Shown here piece after piece: positions 53,930 to 62,748 of a stretch of 64,000 nt of DNA. The notes below the pieces were generated by a model. That model was not told where the DNA came from. It saw nothing but the letters and a program-made list of their open reading frames with translations, and did no database searches. The position numbers and the translations under genes are program-made. The stretch comes from Pseudomonas mendocina (GTDB taxonomy: Bacteria > Pseudomonadota > Gammaproteobacteria > Pseudomonadales > Pseudomonadaceae): positions 2,356,001 through 2,420,000 of the forward strand of contig CP148074.1 of the NCBI GenBank assembly GCA_037482215.1, in the 5' to 3' direction. Within the stretch, counting starts at the first letter, position 1. Every line of letters starts with the position of its first letter.

Positions 53930-54154
53930 ATGCGCCGAATCATGCGACTGAAAGAAGTGACCCACGTATGCGGGATAGCACGCAGCACCATTTATTTATG
54001 GATGAGCCAAGGACGATTTCCCCAGAAGCGCCAGATAGGTGGCGGCAGAGTTGGCTGGGACAGTGAAGAGATCGAGCGATGGATAAGCCATCAACTCGAT
54101 GGTGAAGAGGTGGGTCGGGGGAAAGGTCATGAGCAGCAGTCAAGAGCTCATTAG
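53930..54154 (+). CDS. AlpA-family regulator/excisionase
   Basis: 74 residues from ATG 53930 (or 53942), preceded by AAAGGA. Typical AlpA pattern: MRLKEVTHVCGIARSTIYLWMSQGRFPQ, then VGWDSEEIERWI. Such winged-helix proteins activate integrase expression or aid excision of P4-like elements. It overlaps the next gene by 26 bases and belongs to the integrase operon. Confidence 0.85.
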   Translation: MRRIMRLKEVTHVCGIARSTIYLWMSQGRFPQKRQIGGGRVGWDSEEIERWISHQLDGEEVGRGKGHEQQSRAH

Positions 54155-54344
54155 CATCAGAGAGTTCCAACGTCGAGTGTGGGGCGAGAACGGTACGCCT
54201 CTGAGTCGGCAGTCAATCCGCAATCACCTCCTCAACTGCAAGCTGCCGGGCAAGCAGGTGGTAGGCAACTGGTACGTCGACTGGAGCGAGTACCAAGCGC
54301 AAAACGCGGATGACTTCGTTGAAAAAGTGCTGGCAGGACGGTGA
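54129..54344 (+). CDS. Small excisionase-like DNA-binding protein
   Basis: 71 residues from ATG 54129, preceded by GGGGGAAAGG. SIREFQRRVWGENGTPLSRQSIRNHLLNCKLPGKQV reads as a winged helix similar to phage Xis-type proteins. It ends three bases before the integrase start. A second regulator in the same operon as AlpA. Confidence 0.6.
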   Translation: MSSSQELISIREFQRRVWGENGTPLSRQSIRNHLLNCKLPGKQVVGNWYVDWSEYQAQNADDFVEKVLAGR

Positions 54345-54347
54345 TCA

Positions 54348-55457
54348 ATGGCTAGACCACGGAAAAAAGCTAATCGCGAACTGCCCCTGAATTTGTATTA
54401 CAGCAAAGACACCAAGGCCTATCGCTATAAAGACACTATCAAGAACAAATGGCACAACTTCGGCCTTGACCGTCAGAAAGCCATCAAGAGCGCACAAATT
54501 TTGAATGCGAAATTGATGGTTAACACTGATCTGATTGCAGCGGTGATGGCTGATCACACACTGACAGTTTCTTCATTTATTGAAGAGTACAAAGAAAAAG
54601 TGATGCCGGAGAGAAATCTCAAGAAAAGCACCGAGGAGAACTACTTGATTCGCCTGAAGCAAATTGACAACGCCTTCGGTCACCTGCCCTTGAACATGGT
54701 GTCACTCAAACAAATCAGCGATTTCCTAAGCGCAATCGACTCTATACGCGCCAGTAATCAGGCTAGAGCACGCATCATCGACCTGTTTAACCAAGCCGCT
54801 GCGCGTGGCCTAGTAGAAAGCAACGTGGCTGAAAAAACCCTTAAACGCAATGAGCGCAAAGTGCGAAAGCGTCACACCAAAGAAGGTATCAAGGCCATCC
54901 GCGAACATGCACCGATGTGGCTGAAGAATGCCATCGACCTGGCACTGCTGATTTCGCAACGCCGCTGCGACCTGCTGAATCTGCGCTTTGATGGGATCAA
55001 AGATGGCTACATGTACGTCATCCAGCAGAAAACCAGCGATCAAACTGACGCATCCTGGCTGAAGATGGAGATCACGCCTGCCTTTCAAAAGGTTATTGAT
55101 CAGTGCCGTGATGAGGTGGAGTCCCCTTTCTTAATTCACCGCCAGCCGGATCGAAAGCGTGACTGCGAAAACAAAGAGCATCCCACTCAAATCACAGGCC
55201 ACTACCTAAGCACCGAGTTTAAAAAAGCCCGAGACGCGGCTCAGTGTTACCCGACCTACACAGCAAAAGAGATGCCCGGCTTGCACGAGATCCGGGGCAC
55301 CTCTTTGAAGATGTACCAGATGGCAGGCAAAGACGCACAGAAGATCGCAGGCCACGCCAGCCCCGACATGACGCTGAACTACCTCAAGGGCCACGAGTTT
55401 GCCGAATGGGTTGAGGTCTCCCCCGATCTAGACATCAGCGAGTTCACAGACGACTAG
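54348..55457 (+). CDS. int: Phage-type tyrosine integrase
   Basis: 369 residues. The N-terminal arm-binding part (NLYYSKDTKAYRYKD...GLDRQKAIKSAQILNA) is followed by a core-binding domain (about 75-170) and catalytic domain with LISQRRCDLLNL (Arg), QQKTSD (Lys), HEIRGTS (His-x2-Arg), AGHASPDMT (His) and LNYLKGH (Tyr). All catalytic residues are present. With the repressor and AlpA-like genes it forms a phage-like control/integration module, 7-8 kb from the tRNA end of the island. Confidence 0.9.
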   Translation: MARPRKKANRELPLNLYYSKDTKAYRYKDTIKNKWHNFGLDRQKAIKSAQILNAKLMVNTDLIAAVMADHTLTVSSFIEEYKEKVMPERNLKKSTEENYLIRLKQIDNAFGHLPLNMVSLKQISDFLSAIDSIRASNQARARIIDLFNQAAARGLVESNVAEKTLKRNERKVRKRHTKEGIKAIREHAPMWLKNAIDLALLISQRRCDLLNLRFDGIKDGYMYVIQQKTSDQTDASWLKMEITPAFQKVIDQCRDEVESPFLIHRQPDRKRDCENKEHPTQITGHYLSTEFKKARDAAQCYPTYTAKEMPGLHEIRGTSLKMYQMAGKDAQKIAGHASPDMTLNYLKGHEFAEWVEVSPDLDISEFTDD

Positions 55458-55495
55458 GCCGCAACAAACACACTGAACAACTGAAAGGAAAACTA

Positions 55496-55939
55496 ATGAA
55501 CGCACAGCCCCAACACGGAATGATCACCATCGCCAACGATGGCCCGCTGATCACACACACTAACTACTGGCAGTCCGAGTATTTTCACTCCGGATACGCG
55601 CTGTTGTCGTGGAATGCCGGCGTCGCTCGACTTCTACTGCCAGATTCCATGAAGCCCGGACTGCGTGACATGAAAACAGCGAAGCATGTAATTATCTCTC
55701 GCGGGCCCATGCTCCACGCTGGTGGTCGAGACGGTTTGGAGATTCTGTTTGAGGACTTCAGCGATCAACCCTATGCGCTGTCCATGGGCACCGAACAAGC
55801 TCTGCAAGTGCCAGCTGACGCGGTACGGGAGAATTTCAGACTGACCGTCTGGACACGTGGCGGATTTAAGCAGAGTCACCGTGCAATGTTTCGTCGAGTG
55901 GCCCAGCTTCCGTGCATGGCCCCCTGGGGAAGCATCTAG
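55496..55939 (+). CDS. Unknown protein downstream of the integrase
   Basis: 147 residues; ATG 55496 is preceded by GAAAGGAAAACTA. Contains NYWQSEYFHSGYALLSWNAGVARLLLPD and a Trp/Arg-rich ending. No family recognised. Co-directional with the integrase (38 bp gap) and convergent with umuC. Confidence 0.55.
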   Translation: MNAQPQHGMITIANDGPLITHTNYWQSEYFHSGYALLSWNAGVARLLLPDSMKPGLRDMKTAKHVIISRGPMLHAGGRDGLEILFEDFSDQPYALSMGTEQALQVPADAVRENFRLTVWTRGGFKQSHRAMFRRVAQLPCMAPWGSI

Positions 55940-55963
55940 CCTCAAATGGCAGGTATCTCCTTG

Positions 55964-57241
55964 CTACTTGGCTCTAACCGCCAAAAGCTGGTCGACTCGC
56001 GTGGTGTAGCACGGGCTCAACAGCTCACGCTTCATAGCCCAACCAGGCGAGTTCGGTACACCACCTGGGCGAAGGGTGCCCCGTCCCCATCTATTGTTAA
56101 TCGCATCCAGCACCGCCATGACTTTCTGGGAGTCCGCGGACTGCATGGGCGCAAACAGATCCCCGGTGAACTCCCCTCGCTGGCACAAGTCGAGCAGCAG
56201 CACTTCGGCTTTTGAGAAGGCAAATCCTGGGCGATAAATCTGCTCCAACCCTTCTAGGGCCAAGCGAGTTATTAAACGCGTGTCGTCACTCGGATACGGC
56301 AACTCTAGCAGCGCCCCCCTGACAAACCTCGGCTCATCGGGATTGAACATGCCAGTGCGAATACTGACCCGCACACGCTTACATACCGAGCCTTGGGCCC
56401 GAAGCTTTTCGCAGGCCCGGGCTGTGTATGCGGCTACCGCCTCCCGAATTGGCGCCAGCTCGTGTAACCGCACCCCGAACATCCTGCTGCAACAAATTTC
56501 CTGTTTCGGCGGCGCAGCATCATCGAGCTCTGCGCAAGGAACGCCTTGGAGCTCTCGCGCAGTCCTTTCGAGCACCACGCTAAAGCGTGCGCGTAATGTC
56601 GCAGTGTCTGCATGAGCGAGATCGGCGGCTGTTTTGATATTCATGTCATGCAGCCGCGCAGCCAATCGAGCCCCTACACCCCAGACTTCCTGTACCGGAG
56701 TCACCGCCAATAGCTTGCTTCGTCGGCTCGAATCGGTGATATCCACTACCCCGCCGGTCTGTTTCTGCCAACGCTTCGCTGCATAGTTCGCGAGCTTTGC
56801 CAACGTTTTGGTAGGCCCAATCCCCACCCCCGTTGGGATACCTGTAACAGCCAAAATCTTGGCCCGAATTTCTCGCCCCATCGAATCAAGGTTTTGGAGA
56901 ACGCCGGTCAACTCAGCAAATGCTTCGTCGATGCTGTACACCTCAAGAGCAGGCACCATGCTCTCGATGACAGTCATCACGCGCTCACTCATGTCACCGT
57001 ACAGGGCGTAGTTCGAGCTAAAACCAACACCACCCGCCGCCTCAAAAGCTCGGCGGATTTGGAACCAGGGCGCCCCCATCTTGATACCCAGCGCTTTGGC
57101 TTCAGCGGTTCGACTGACTACGCAGCCATCGTTGTTAGACAGCACCACGATGGGTGTCCGCGCCAGCGCTGGGCGAAACACGCGCTCACAGCTGCAATAG
57201 AAGGCATTGCAATCAATGAGAGCAAAAACTCGGTCATGCAT
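55964..57241 (-). CDS. umuC: UmuC/RulB-like Y-family DNA polymerase
   Basis: 425 residues, full length. Active-site acids are in ALIDCNAFYCSCE (first Asp) and YSIDEAFAEL (Asp-Glu pair). The palm, helix-hairpin-helix (GVGARLAARLHDMNIKTAADLA) and little-finger regions follow. As DNA polymerase V catalytic subunit it copies damaged DNA with low fidelity. It overlaps umuD by eight bases, giving tight coupling. Plasmid and island-borne rulAB/umuDC pairs are common in Pseudomonas and often mark insertion spots for mobile DNA. Confidence 0.93.
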   Translation of the reverse strand: MHDRVFALIDCNAFYCSCERVFRPALARTPIVVLSNNDGCVVSRTAEAKALGIKMGAPWFQIRRAFEAAGGVGFSSNYALYGDMSERVMTVIESMVPALEVYSIDEAFAELTGVLQNLDSMGREIRAKILAVTGIPTGVGIGPTKTLAKLANYAAKRWQKQTGGVVDITDSSRRSKLLAVTPVQEVWGVGARLAARLHDMNIKTAADLAHADTATLRARFSVVLERTARELQGVPCAELDDAAPPKQEICCSRMFGVRLHELAPIREAVAAYTARACEKLRAQGSVCKRVRVSIRTGMFNPDEPRFVRGALLELPYPSDDTRLITRLALEGLEQIYRPGFAFSKAEVLLLDLCQRGEFTGDLFAPMQSADSQKVMAVLDAINNRWGRGTLRPGGVPNSPGWAMKRELLSPCYTTRVDQLLAVRAK

Positions 57242-57671
57242 GGGCCCGCCCTGCCCTGCATAGCCCTACATACACACCCCAAATCTGAAAGTCTTCCGCT
57301 TCCAAGACATAGCGTGGTGGGTACTGAGGATTGGCTGACGCCAGGATGATCTGATGCTGGTCACCACTCAGTATCTTCAGAAGCAACTCCCCATTGAGAC
57401 AAGCCACCACAACATCGCCACGGCGAGGCGTTAGGCTTTTGTCTACGAGCACCAGATCGCCATCGAGGATGCCGAGCCCTTGCAGGCTATCGCCTGCTAC
57501 GCGCACCACGTAGAGCTGAGGGCGGTGCAGCTGAAAAAGCTCATCGAAGGAGATACGCTGCTCAAGATGATCCTGGGCAGGACTAGGGAATCCTGCTGGA
57601 ACGGATGGGAGGTAGAACGGGAGGGAGGCGGTCGTTCGAGAAACTGAGCCCAGGATAGTGATACTGTCCAC
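57234..57671 (-). CDS. umuD: UmuD/RulA-like polymerase V accessory protein
   Basis: 145 residues from GTG 57671. The self-cleavage site is recognisable (PAGFPSPAQ, residues 25-33; cleavage expected between Ala and Gly). The catalytic dyad is Ser in VAGDSLQG and Lys in LLLKIL. After RecA-stimulated cleavage UmuD' joins UmuC. The LexA box just upstream gives SOS control. Confidence 0.92.
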   Translation of the reverse strand: MDSITILGSVSRTTASLPFYLPSVPAGFPSPAQDHLEQRISFDELFQLHRPQLYVVRVAGDSLQGLGILDGDLVLVDKSLTPRRGDVVVACLNGELLLKILSGDQHQIILASANPQYPPRYVLEAEDFQIWGVYVGLCRAGRAHA

Positions 57672-57686
57672 GATAAATGCCGAATA

Positions 57687-57702
57687 CTGTACATATAAAC
57701 AG
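57687..57702 (-). promoter_or_regulatory. LexA box upstream of umuDC
   Basis: CTGT-N8-ACAG in an AT-rich centre (CTGTACATATAAACAG), flanked by TA on both sides: a full match to the gammaproteobacterial consensus, 15 bp before the umuD start. Confidence 0.88.
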
Positions 57703-57791
57703 TATATCGCACATCTCGAAACTGCATAGCCAGGGTATGAGAACAGGGCCTGTCCTGCCCCAGCTCGGCGCCTGATCTCGCACCTGCTAGG

Positions 57792-58448
57792 TTAGCGCTC
57801 AGTGACATCCTTCAGTGCATGAAATCCATGGAGCTCCTTATCCCAGAGGTAGCCGCCAAGCTTCGAGACACTGACAAACCACTCGCGACGCTCACCATCA
57901 ATGGTCAGAACGATACGGCGATTACTGACGAAGTCACCGTCGAAGCTCATTGAGTAGTCATCAACTTGCAGTCTCTCGCCCGGCGCAATCACGGCAGAAA
58001 CTGCAATCCCATCCTTGAACGCAGAGCCTGCTGCCTGGTACTCATCGACACCATCATCTGTGCTCGCATACGCATACAGTGACCGGCAGATATAGGTGAT
58101 GGGCTTCGCTGTTCGATTCACCAGCCATACGGGCTGTTTGTCTGAGCACCGCGGGAAAAACGGTATTGCCAAGTACAAGCCAGAGGGCAGTTCCTGCTCG
58201 TAGGCGTCGAGGTTAGCCAGCGCGATCAAATCAGAGATCTCTGCGCGACGCTGCGCTAGCACAGCGAAGACATCATCATCCATTCGCGGGCGAGCCCCGA
58301 GAAAAGACTCAAGGGCATCGCAGGCAGAGGTCACCCGGGCGTAGCGAGCCAGCGCCTCTGCGTGACGCTCAGCTACCAGTGGGTGGCAGTCGCTGGCCAA
58401 GCGTGATGCCCGGCTCATGACCTCATCATGAATCGGTCGGTGATACAT
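57792..58448 (-). CDS. Unknown protein
   Basis: 218 residues from ATG 58448 (MYHRPIHDEVMSRASRL), preceded by GAGGATCAG; the frame continues to 58532 without a better start. A helical N-terminal third and a beta-rich C-terminal two thirds (YLAIPFFPRCS, PVWLVNRTAKPITYICRSLY, IAPGERLQVDDYSM). No family recognised; similar genes are common in Pseudomonas accessory regions. Upstream of umuDC on the same strand. Confidence 0.55.
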   Translation of the reverse strand: MYHRPIHDEVMSRASRLASDCHPLVAERHAEALARYARVTSACDALESFLGARPRMDDDVFAVLAQRRAEISDLIALANLDAYEQELPSGLYLAIPFFPRCSDKQPVWLVNRTAKPITYICRSLYAYASTDDGVDEYQAAGSAFKDGIAVSAVIAPGERLQVDDYSMSFDGDFVSNRRIVLTIDGERREWFVSVSKLGGYLWDKELHGFHALKDVTER

Positions 58449-58591
58449 CTGATCCTCGGAGTGATACGGCTTTATCGCCTCAGCAGAAAATTTCCTCGTC
58501 AGTTCCCTATCGAAGCCACCAGCAGCGAACAAATACTGAGCCCGCCTTCACCACAGGCCTTAGGCAGGCTGACTCCTAGAGGAAAATCACA

Positions 58592-58720
58592 ATGAGCGAT
58601 AAAAGCGACCGCGACAACCATGCAAATCAACTGAATGAAAACAACGATGCGTACTGGCAGTCGCGTGGCTATGACGAGCGCCCGGACGACTGGGAAGACC
58701 GCTCAGACGAGGATCAGTAA
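58592..58720 (+). CDS. Very small hydrophilic protein
   Basis: 42 codons starting MSDKSDRDNHANQLNENND, with GAGGAAAATCACA before the ATG. Extremely charged with a YWQSRGYDERPDDWE core. It ends one base before the next small gene. Conserved small proteins of this style occur in pseudomonads, function unknown. Confidence 0.6.
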   Translation: MSDKSDRDNHANQLNENNDAYWQSRGYDERPDDWEDRSDEDQ

Positions 58721-58721
58721 G

Positions 58722-58862
58722 ATGACCAAGCCCTACAAAGCCCCCCAAGACGCTAAAGCTGACCAGCAAAACGCAAACAAAGGAACAAAAGGCACGAACT
58801 CCCTCTACGACAAAAGGCAGGGTAATCGAGGAAAACAGCTCAACCCAAATCAACAAAAATAA
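58722..58862 (+). CDS. Very small basic protein
   Basis: 46 codons, rich in Lys, Gln and Asn (MTKPYKAPQDAKADQQNANK...), second gene of a two-gene unit that ends in a hairpin. No family known. Likely intrinsically disordered. Confidence 0.55.
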   Translation: MTKPYKAPQDAKADQQNANKGTKGTNSLYDKRQGNRGKQLNPNQQK

Positions 58863-58880
58863 CGCTATCTGACAGTTAAT

Positions 58881-58907
58881 AAGGGGCTTCAAGATTGCGG
58901 CCCCTTT
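58881..58907 (+). terminator. Hairpin terminator after the two small genes
   Basis: AAGGGGC / GCCCCTT stem with a 12-base loop followed by TCTA. Confidence 0.6.
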
Positions 58908-59083
58908 CTACTAAGATCAAGAAATTAAGCGCAGTCTGTAAACACACCGAACCCCGACTATCAAAGACTCTAAAATGGTCTCGACAGATGATATAGGTTG
59001 AGCACAATCACAACTTTGATCGATATGGGGATAAGGAATTAACTAATCTTTATCCATACCATTGACGGTAAAAGCAAATGAAA

Positions 59084-60400
59084 TCAGGACGGGGCACCGA
59101 TATAAACGCCAAAATCCTGTTCCTTATATTCAACCCTTCCATCGACCAGGACAGTTACACCCATGTAATGGAGGCCCGTATAGGCCGTTCCTCTCCAGTA
59201 GCTTGCCCAATACTCTCCGCGCTCGCGATTGTACTGTGCATCAACATCTTTCTCATACGTGAGCTCATCACCAGCCTCTACTCCATGATTTTTCACCCTA
59301 AAGCGTACCTGTACCTTACCAATGGTATAGGGGAGGGAAAATTTAGCCTTAAAATCTACCCCTACTCCTTTGGGTAACCCACGAGAGCATGCATGGTAAG
59401 CATCGGGATTTGAATAAACAATATTTTCCTTAGGCTTGATCAGCGCTGATATTTTTATTGGGGCGTCCTGCCATTCAGGCTTAGGTAATAAGGCGAAGTA
59501 TTTTTCCTGCTTTAAAACATATTTCTTATAATTCACAGGCCGCCCATCGACACCGGTATAATTCGGCATTACGTACCGCTCGACTGACTCCCCGCCATTT
59601 ACACGCTTAAGCTCAGTCAATTCATCGTGAATATCCAGAAGTGACCGAATAGACTCGCCGATCATGACCCTATTGCGAGGAGCGCTCTGCTGTAGTTTTG
59701 CCGCGACATCAACATAAAAAGAGGTTGCCGTAACCTCTGATGAGCCCTGGAACCCGTACATACCCCAAAGGACATCGTCATGCTTCCCATAATCCACACC
59801 AACACGAATTCCAACATCGTCATCAACGTTATTCACCCGTAATTTAGGGGCTACAAGTTGCCGCATAAACTCTACGAGATAGCAACCACAGTTGACCGCA
59901 TCAATTGCCGCATTGCGTGCAGAAACACCATCGGCCCGAAAGAAAGCCAAAACAGCGTCCCCCATGATACGGTGAACATGGCCATCAAAAGCCCGGATAG
60001 TTTCAATTGCACAACGAATTATCGTATTTTTTATGAAGAAAACTTCTTCAGGACTATAGATCAAGCCCAACTTCGTTGAACCCTTAATATCCATAAACAA
60101 AGAGACATTGAATCCGTATTCGCTCATACCCGGCGCAGTCAGATGTTTAAAATCAGGATGCCCTCCGATACTGTGCGCATTTGTTCGCTTCTTGCCGAAC
60201 AAACCACGAATAGCTTCTTGAATACCAAACTCTGCCTCTGCAACATTGGCATTAGAAAGCATCTCGCCACTATCCATTCGACGTGCAGGTACGCTCTCAT
60301 TAAGCGAATCCAACCCAAAACTAGTCGCTCTCAAACTCTTCGTGATAGAGCGATCAAAGACATGATCGAATGACTTATAAACATCCTTCAACGAAGACAT
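59084..60400 (-). CDS. pycC: PycC-like pyrimidine nucleotide cyclase (Pycsar)
   Basis: 438 residues. The class III cyclase domain (about 90-270) has both metal-binding Asp segments: VSLFMDIKGSTK and HRIMGDAVLAFF. The C-terminal region (about 320-438) is the beta-rich sensor-like domain (AGS-C) seen in Pycsar cyclases (ISALIKPKENIV, VRFRVKNHGVEAG, VLVDGRVEY). PycC makes cCMP or cUMP on phage infection; which one cannot be told by eye. Preceded on the same transcript by a membrane effector gene (19 bp gap), which strongly supports the system. Confidence 0.9.
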   Translation of the reverse strand: MSSLKDVYKSFDHVFDRSITKSLRATSFGLDSLNESVPARRMDSGEMLSNANVAEAEFGIQEAIRGLFGKKRTNAHSIGGHPDFKHLTAPGMSEYGFNVSLFMDIKGSTKLGLIYSPEEVFFIKNTIIRCAIETIRAFDGHVHRIMGDAVLAFFRADGVSARNAAIDAVNCGCYLVEFMRQLVAPKLRVNNVDDDVGIRVGVDYGKHDDVLWGMYGFQGSSEVTATSFYVDVAAKLQQSAPRNRVMIGESIRSLLDIHDELTELKRVNGGESVERYVMPNYTGVDGRPVNYKKYVLKQEKYFALLPKPEWQDAPIKISALIKPKENIVYSNPDAYHACSRGLPKGVGVDFKAKFSLPYTIGKVQVRFRVKNHGVEAGDELTYEKDVDAQYNRERGEYWASYWRGTAYTGLHYMGVTVLVDGRVEYKEQDFGVYIGAPS

Positions 60401-60419
60401 AAAACCTCACCATCCATAG

Positions 60420-60962
60420 CTAAAACAAATAATATATAACCGCGCCAATCAAAACGGCAGCCATGCACCAAAAATGAAGCACGAGCACAACTGTTGCAAA
60501 TTGAATTCTAGCAAATTTTTTCGAAGCAATTGAAGCCAAGGTGTAAACTTGCTCATTTAAATCTTCTAGAAATTCAGCGTCCGAGGAGTTATTAACCTTG
60601 TCTGAATATTCACCCGCTCTCCCACACGAAGAAATATCTCCATAAAAAATAAGAGATCCTCCCTGATAAGCATCTGGCCTACTGAATGTAACTGGAAATA
60701 TAGTAATTGTAGCCAGAACCATAGACCACAAGGCAAGAGACAGGGCCAAGACTGAGAACACCCCAATTTCAACCATCAAAGCTATACTTACGGTAGAAAA
60801 ATCAAGCTTAGCCAGCAGCGTAAATATAAATGCAGTAGCCGCTGCGCAATATGACATAAGAATAGTACACTTTGTGTTAGTTGTACCAATATAGGCATCA
60901 ATTCGCTTAAGTACTTCTAGTTGATTTTTTATCTTCTTTTCCAAATCTTGCGCAGTAGACAT
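60420..60962 (-). CDS. pycTM: PycTM-like membrane effector (Pycsar)
   Basis: 180 residues from ATG 60962, preceded by GGGGAAG. Two hydrophobic helices (ILMSYCAAATAFIFTLLA and IGVFSVLALSLALWSMVLATITIF) and a third at the end (FATVVLVLHFWCMAAVLIGAVIYYLF). Between them is the GGSLIFYGDIS segment characteristic of the Pycsar effector family. It should bind the cyclic pyrimidine nucleotide and disrupt the inner membrane, aborting infection. First gene of the operon with pycC. Confidence 0.88.
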   Translation of the reverse strand: MSTAQDLEKKIKNQLEVLKRIDAYIGTTNTKCTILMSYCAAATAFIFTLLAKLDFSTVSIALMVEIGVFSVLALSLALWSMVLATITIFPVTFSRPDAYQGGSLIFYGDISSCGRAGEYSDKVNNSSDAEFLEDLNEQVYTLASIASKKFARIQFATVVLVLHFWCMAAVLIGAVIYYLF

Positions 60963-61207
60963 CACTTCCCCATACAATATTTTATCGAAAATTCAGACAG
61001 TACGATTAGCAATATATATTGCACAATATAATTAATATACACACCTCAACCCCGTAAATAAATAACTATAGCCTCTGGTCTGCATCGGACTGACGTGGCC
61101 GAGTACTGTCTATACATCCATCGGTTAAATCGCTCTCAACCGGTGGTCAGCTCCAGTGCATGCGCCTAGTAAGATGAGTGCCATTTCTCATTCAAATCTT
61201 CAAAAAT

Positions 61208-62416
61208 TTAAGAGCACGCCTGAACGGGTTTTCCGAGGAGACCTCGGGCGATACAGAACTCATGTGCATAAATCGACACGAGGTCTGATACTTCCGAAAT
61301 CGTATAACCCCTAGCGCTAAGGTCTACGCGGACAAGAGAGAGGGTCTCAGCAATCCGCAGAATGACAGCCTGGTACCATGCAAACTGTTCTGCTCCAGCC
61401 TGATCTAGGCCCTCAGCGCAAAGCCTTTCAGCAGCGACCACTCTAGACAACCCCAGAAAAGACTTGAAGTCTGGGCGCCCCTTTTTTAGCTGTACCCAGT
61501 AGCGCAGCAGCCTAATGCGCGATTCAACACCATTTAAACCACCCTCACGCCCCCAGAGCTGCCCCAGAAACCTTGTAGCTTTATGATCGCGCTGCCATCC
61601 AGACATCCTCGCCAGACGATCAATCGCAGATTGCATAGGATTACTCCACACCTGTGCGACTTCATCGAATACAGGTATCAGCTCCAGCAACGGAACATCA
61701 TTGCCCATCCCGTCCTGCTCAACCTGCTCCCAAAGATCCACTGTTAAATCAGCAACACACCAAGCTAGAAGGCGAATGAGTACGGCAAAAGAGTCAACAA
61801 TATGCACACGGTCGAGCATAGGATCGCGCTCCGCCTCCTCGTCAGAAGAGACAGATGCTAAGCGCCCAATCAGAGCCTCCCGCATTGCAGGACAGCCAAA
61901 GCGAAAGACTGTCGGCGATCTGGCATAACCATCCCACTGCCGCAACCTTCCCAAATCCGAGTGCAGCTCTACGGCATTGAGATGCATCACCTCTTGGACG
62001 AAACCGACCCAAAATTGCTTGGAAACGTCCTGCGAGAATAGGCCGCTGGTGAACAAGCCTGTCCATTCATTGGCGCGGGGCCAGAGGTAATCCAAACCCA
62101 CGAAATATGAGAGAGCTTCCGCTAAGCCTGCGTCCCGCCCTGCTCTTAACAGTCGAATGGTGGCGCTTCGCCCAAGATGTACGCCTGGGGTGTTCCAAGC
62201 CTTAGCTAGCGTCTTCGCGACAGGCAAGGATGGTCTGCCTGACCGCATGGCATCCCAAACCACCTCGCGAGAGGTATGAAGCAGTTTGTAGACAGCGCCG
62301 AGTGAAGGCAGTAATGCACTGTTTCCAACAACCCTGATGGTTCTCTCACCATCATCCAGAGATTGAAGGTGCTCATAGAGTTCCTCTGGCGACAGGCTTG
62401 CAAACAAGCGATCCAT
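61208..62416 (-). CDS. Unknown 402-residue protein at the tRNA end of the island
   Basis: A complete, mostly helical frame (MDRLFASLSPEELYEHLQSLDDGERTIRV...). Central segments such as LRQWDGYARSPTVFRFGCPAMREALIGRLA and a Leu/Trp-rich region (VLIRLLAWCVADLTVDLWEQV) suggest a soluble alpha-solenoid-like protein. No motif recognised. It occupies the spot beside the tRNA where an island integrase would normally be, and lies about 245 bp upstream of Pycsar on the same strand. Confidence 0.6.
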   Translation of the reverse strand: MDRLFASLSPEELYEHLQSLDDGERTIRVVGNSALLPSLGAVYKLLHTSREVVWDAMRSGRPSLPVAKTLAKAWNTPGVHLGRSATIRLLRAGRDAGLAEALSYFVGLDYLWPRANEWTGLFTSGLFSQDVSKQFWVGFVQEVMHLNAVELHSDLGRLRQWDGYARSPTVFRFGCPAMREALIGRLASVSSDEEAERDPMLDRVHIVDSFAVLIRLLAWCVADLTVDLWEQVEQDGMGNDVPLLELIPVFDEVAQVWSNPMQSAIDRLARMSGWQRDHKATRFLGQLWGREGGLNGVESRIRLLRYWVQLKKGRPDFKSFLGLSRVVAAERLCAEGLDQAGAEQFAWYQAVILRIAETLSLVRVDLSARGYTISEVSDLVSIYAHEFCIARGLLGKPVQACS

Positions 62417-62502
62417 GCAGTTTCCCTTGCCCCAAAACGATTCAGGTAGCGATCCCTGCGCAGACAGACATACTCAACGTATGCCCGCGCAGCCAGACTA
62501 GA

Positions 62503-62537
62503 GGGGTTTTGCTGGAATTTTGCAGGAATTTTGCAGG
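62503..62537. repeat. Direct repeats beside the attachment site
   Basis: GGAATTTTGCA occurs twice back to back (62514-62524, 62525-62535), with a degenerate third unit before (GGGGTTTTGCT at 62503-62513). Their position 50 bp from the att repeat fits recombinase arm-binding sites. Confidence 0.5.
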
Positions 62538-62550
62538 AGCCAGAAATAAA

Positions 62551-62582
62551 AAAATCCAGTCACCGCTAAGTGACTGGATTTT
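62551..62582. terminator. Strong hairpin terminator at the island edge
   Basis: AAAATCCAGTCAC / GTGACTGGATTTT, a 13-bp perfect stem with a 6-base loop and T-runs in both directions. It ends the tRNA transcript (minus strand). Confidence 0.85.
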
Positions 62583-62589
62583 GTAGGGT

Positions 62590-62643
62590 TTTTTGGTCGG
62601 GACGGAGTGATTCGAACACTCGACCCCTTGCACCCCATGCAAG
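62590..62643. repeat. Proximal island attachment site (tRNA-Pro 3' end)
   Basis: 54 bp identical to 9462-9515. It includes the CCA end, T-arm, variable region and 3' side of the anticodon stem, so integration restored the tRNA. Confidence 0.9.
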
Positions 62644-62670
62644 TGCGCTACCGGGCTGCGCTACGCCCCG
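62594..62670 (-). tRNA. tRNA-Pro(GGG)
   Basis: 77 nt with encoded CCA. The acceptor stem CGGGGCG pairs with CGTCCCG, D-arm GCGC...GCGC, anticodon stem CTTGC/GCAAG with loop ATGGGGT (anticodon GGG), and T-arm GTTCGAATC. Layout follows E. coli proL. It is the integration target of the island. Confidence 0.96.
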
Positions 62671-62748
62671 ACGATGTTTCCGACTTTTCGAAAACGTCTA
62701 AGACTATACTATAAGCTTCTGAATTATGGAAACTTTTTTGAATAGTCG

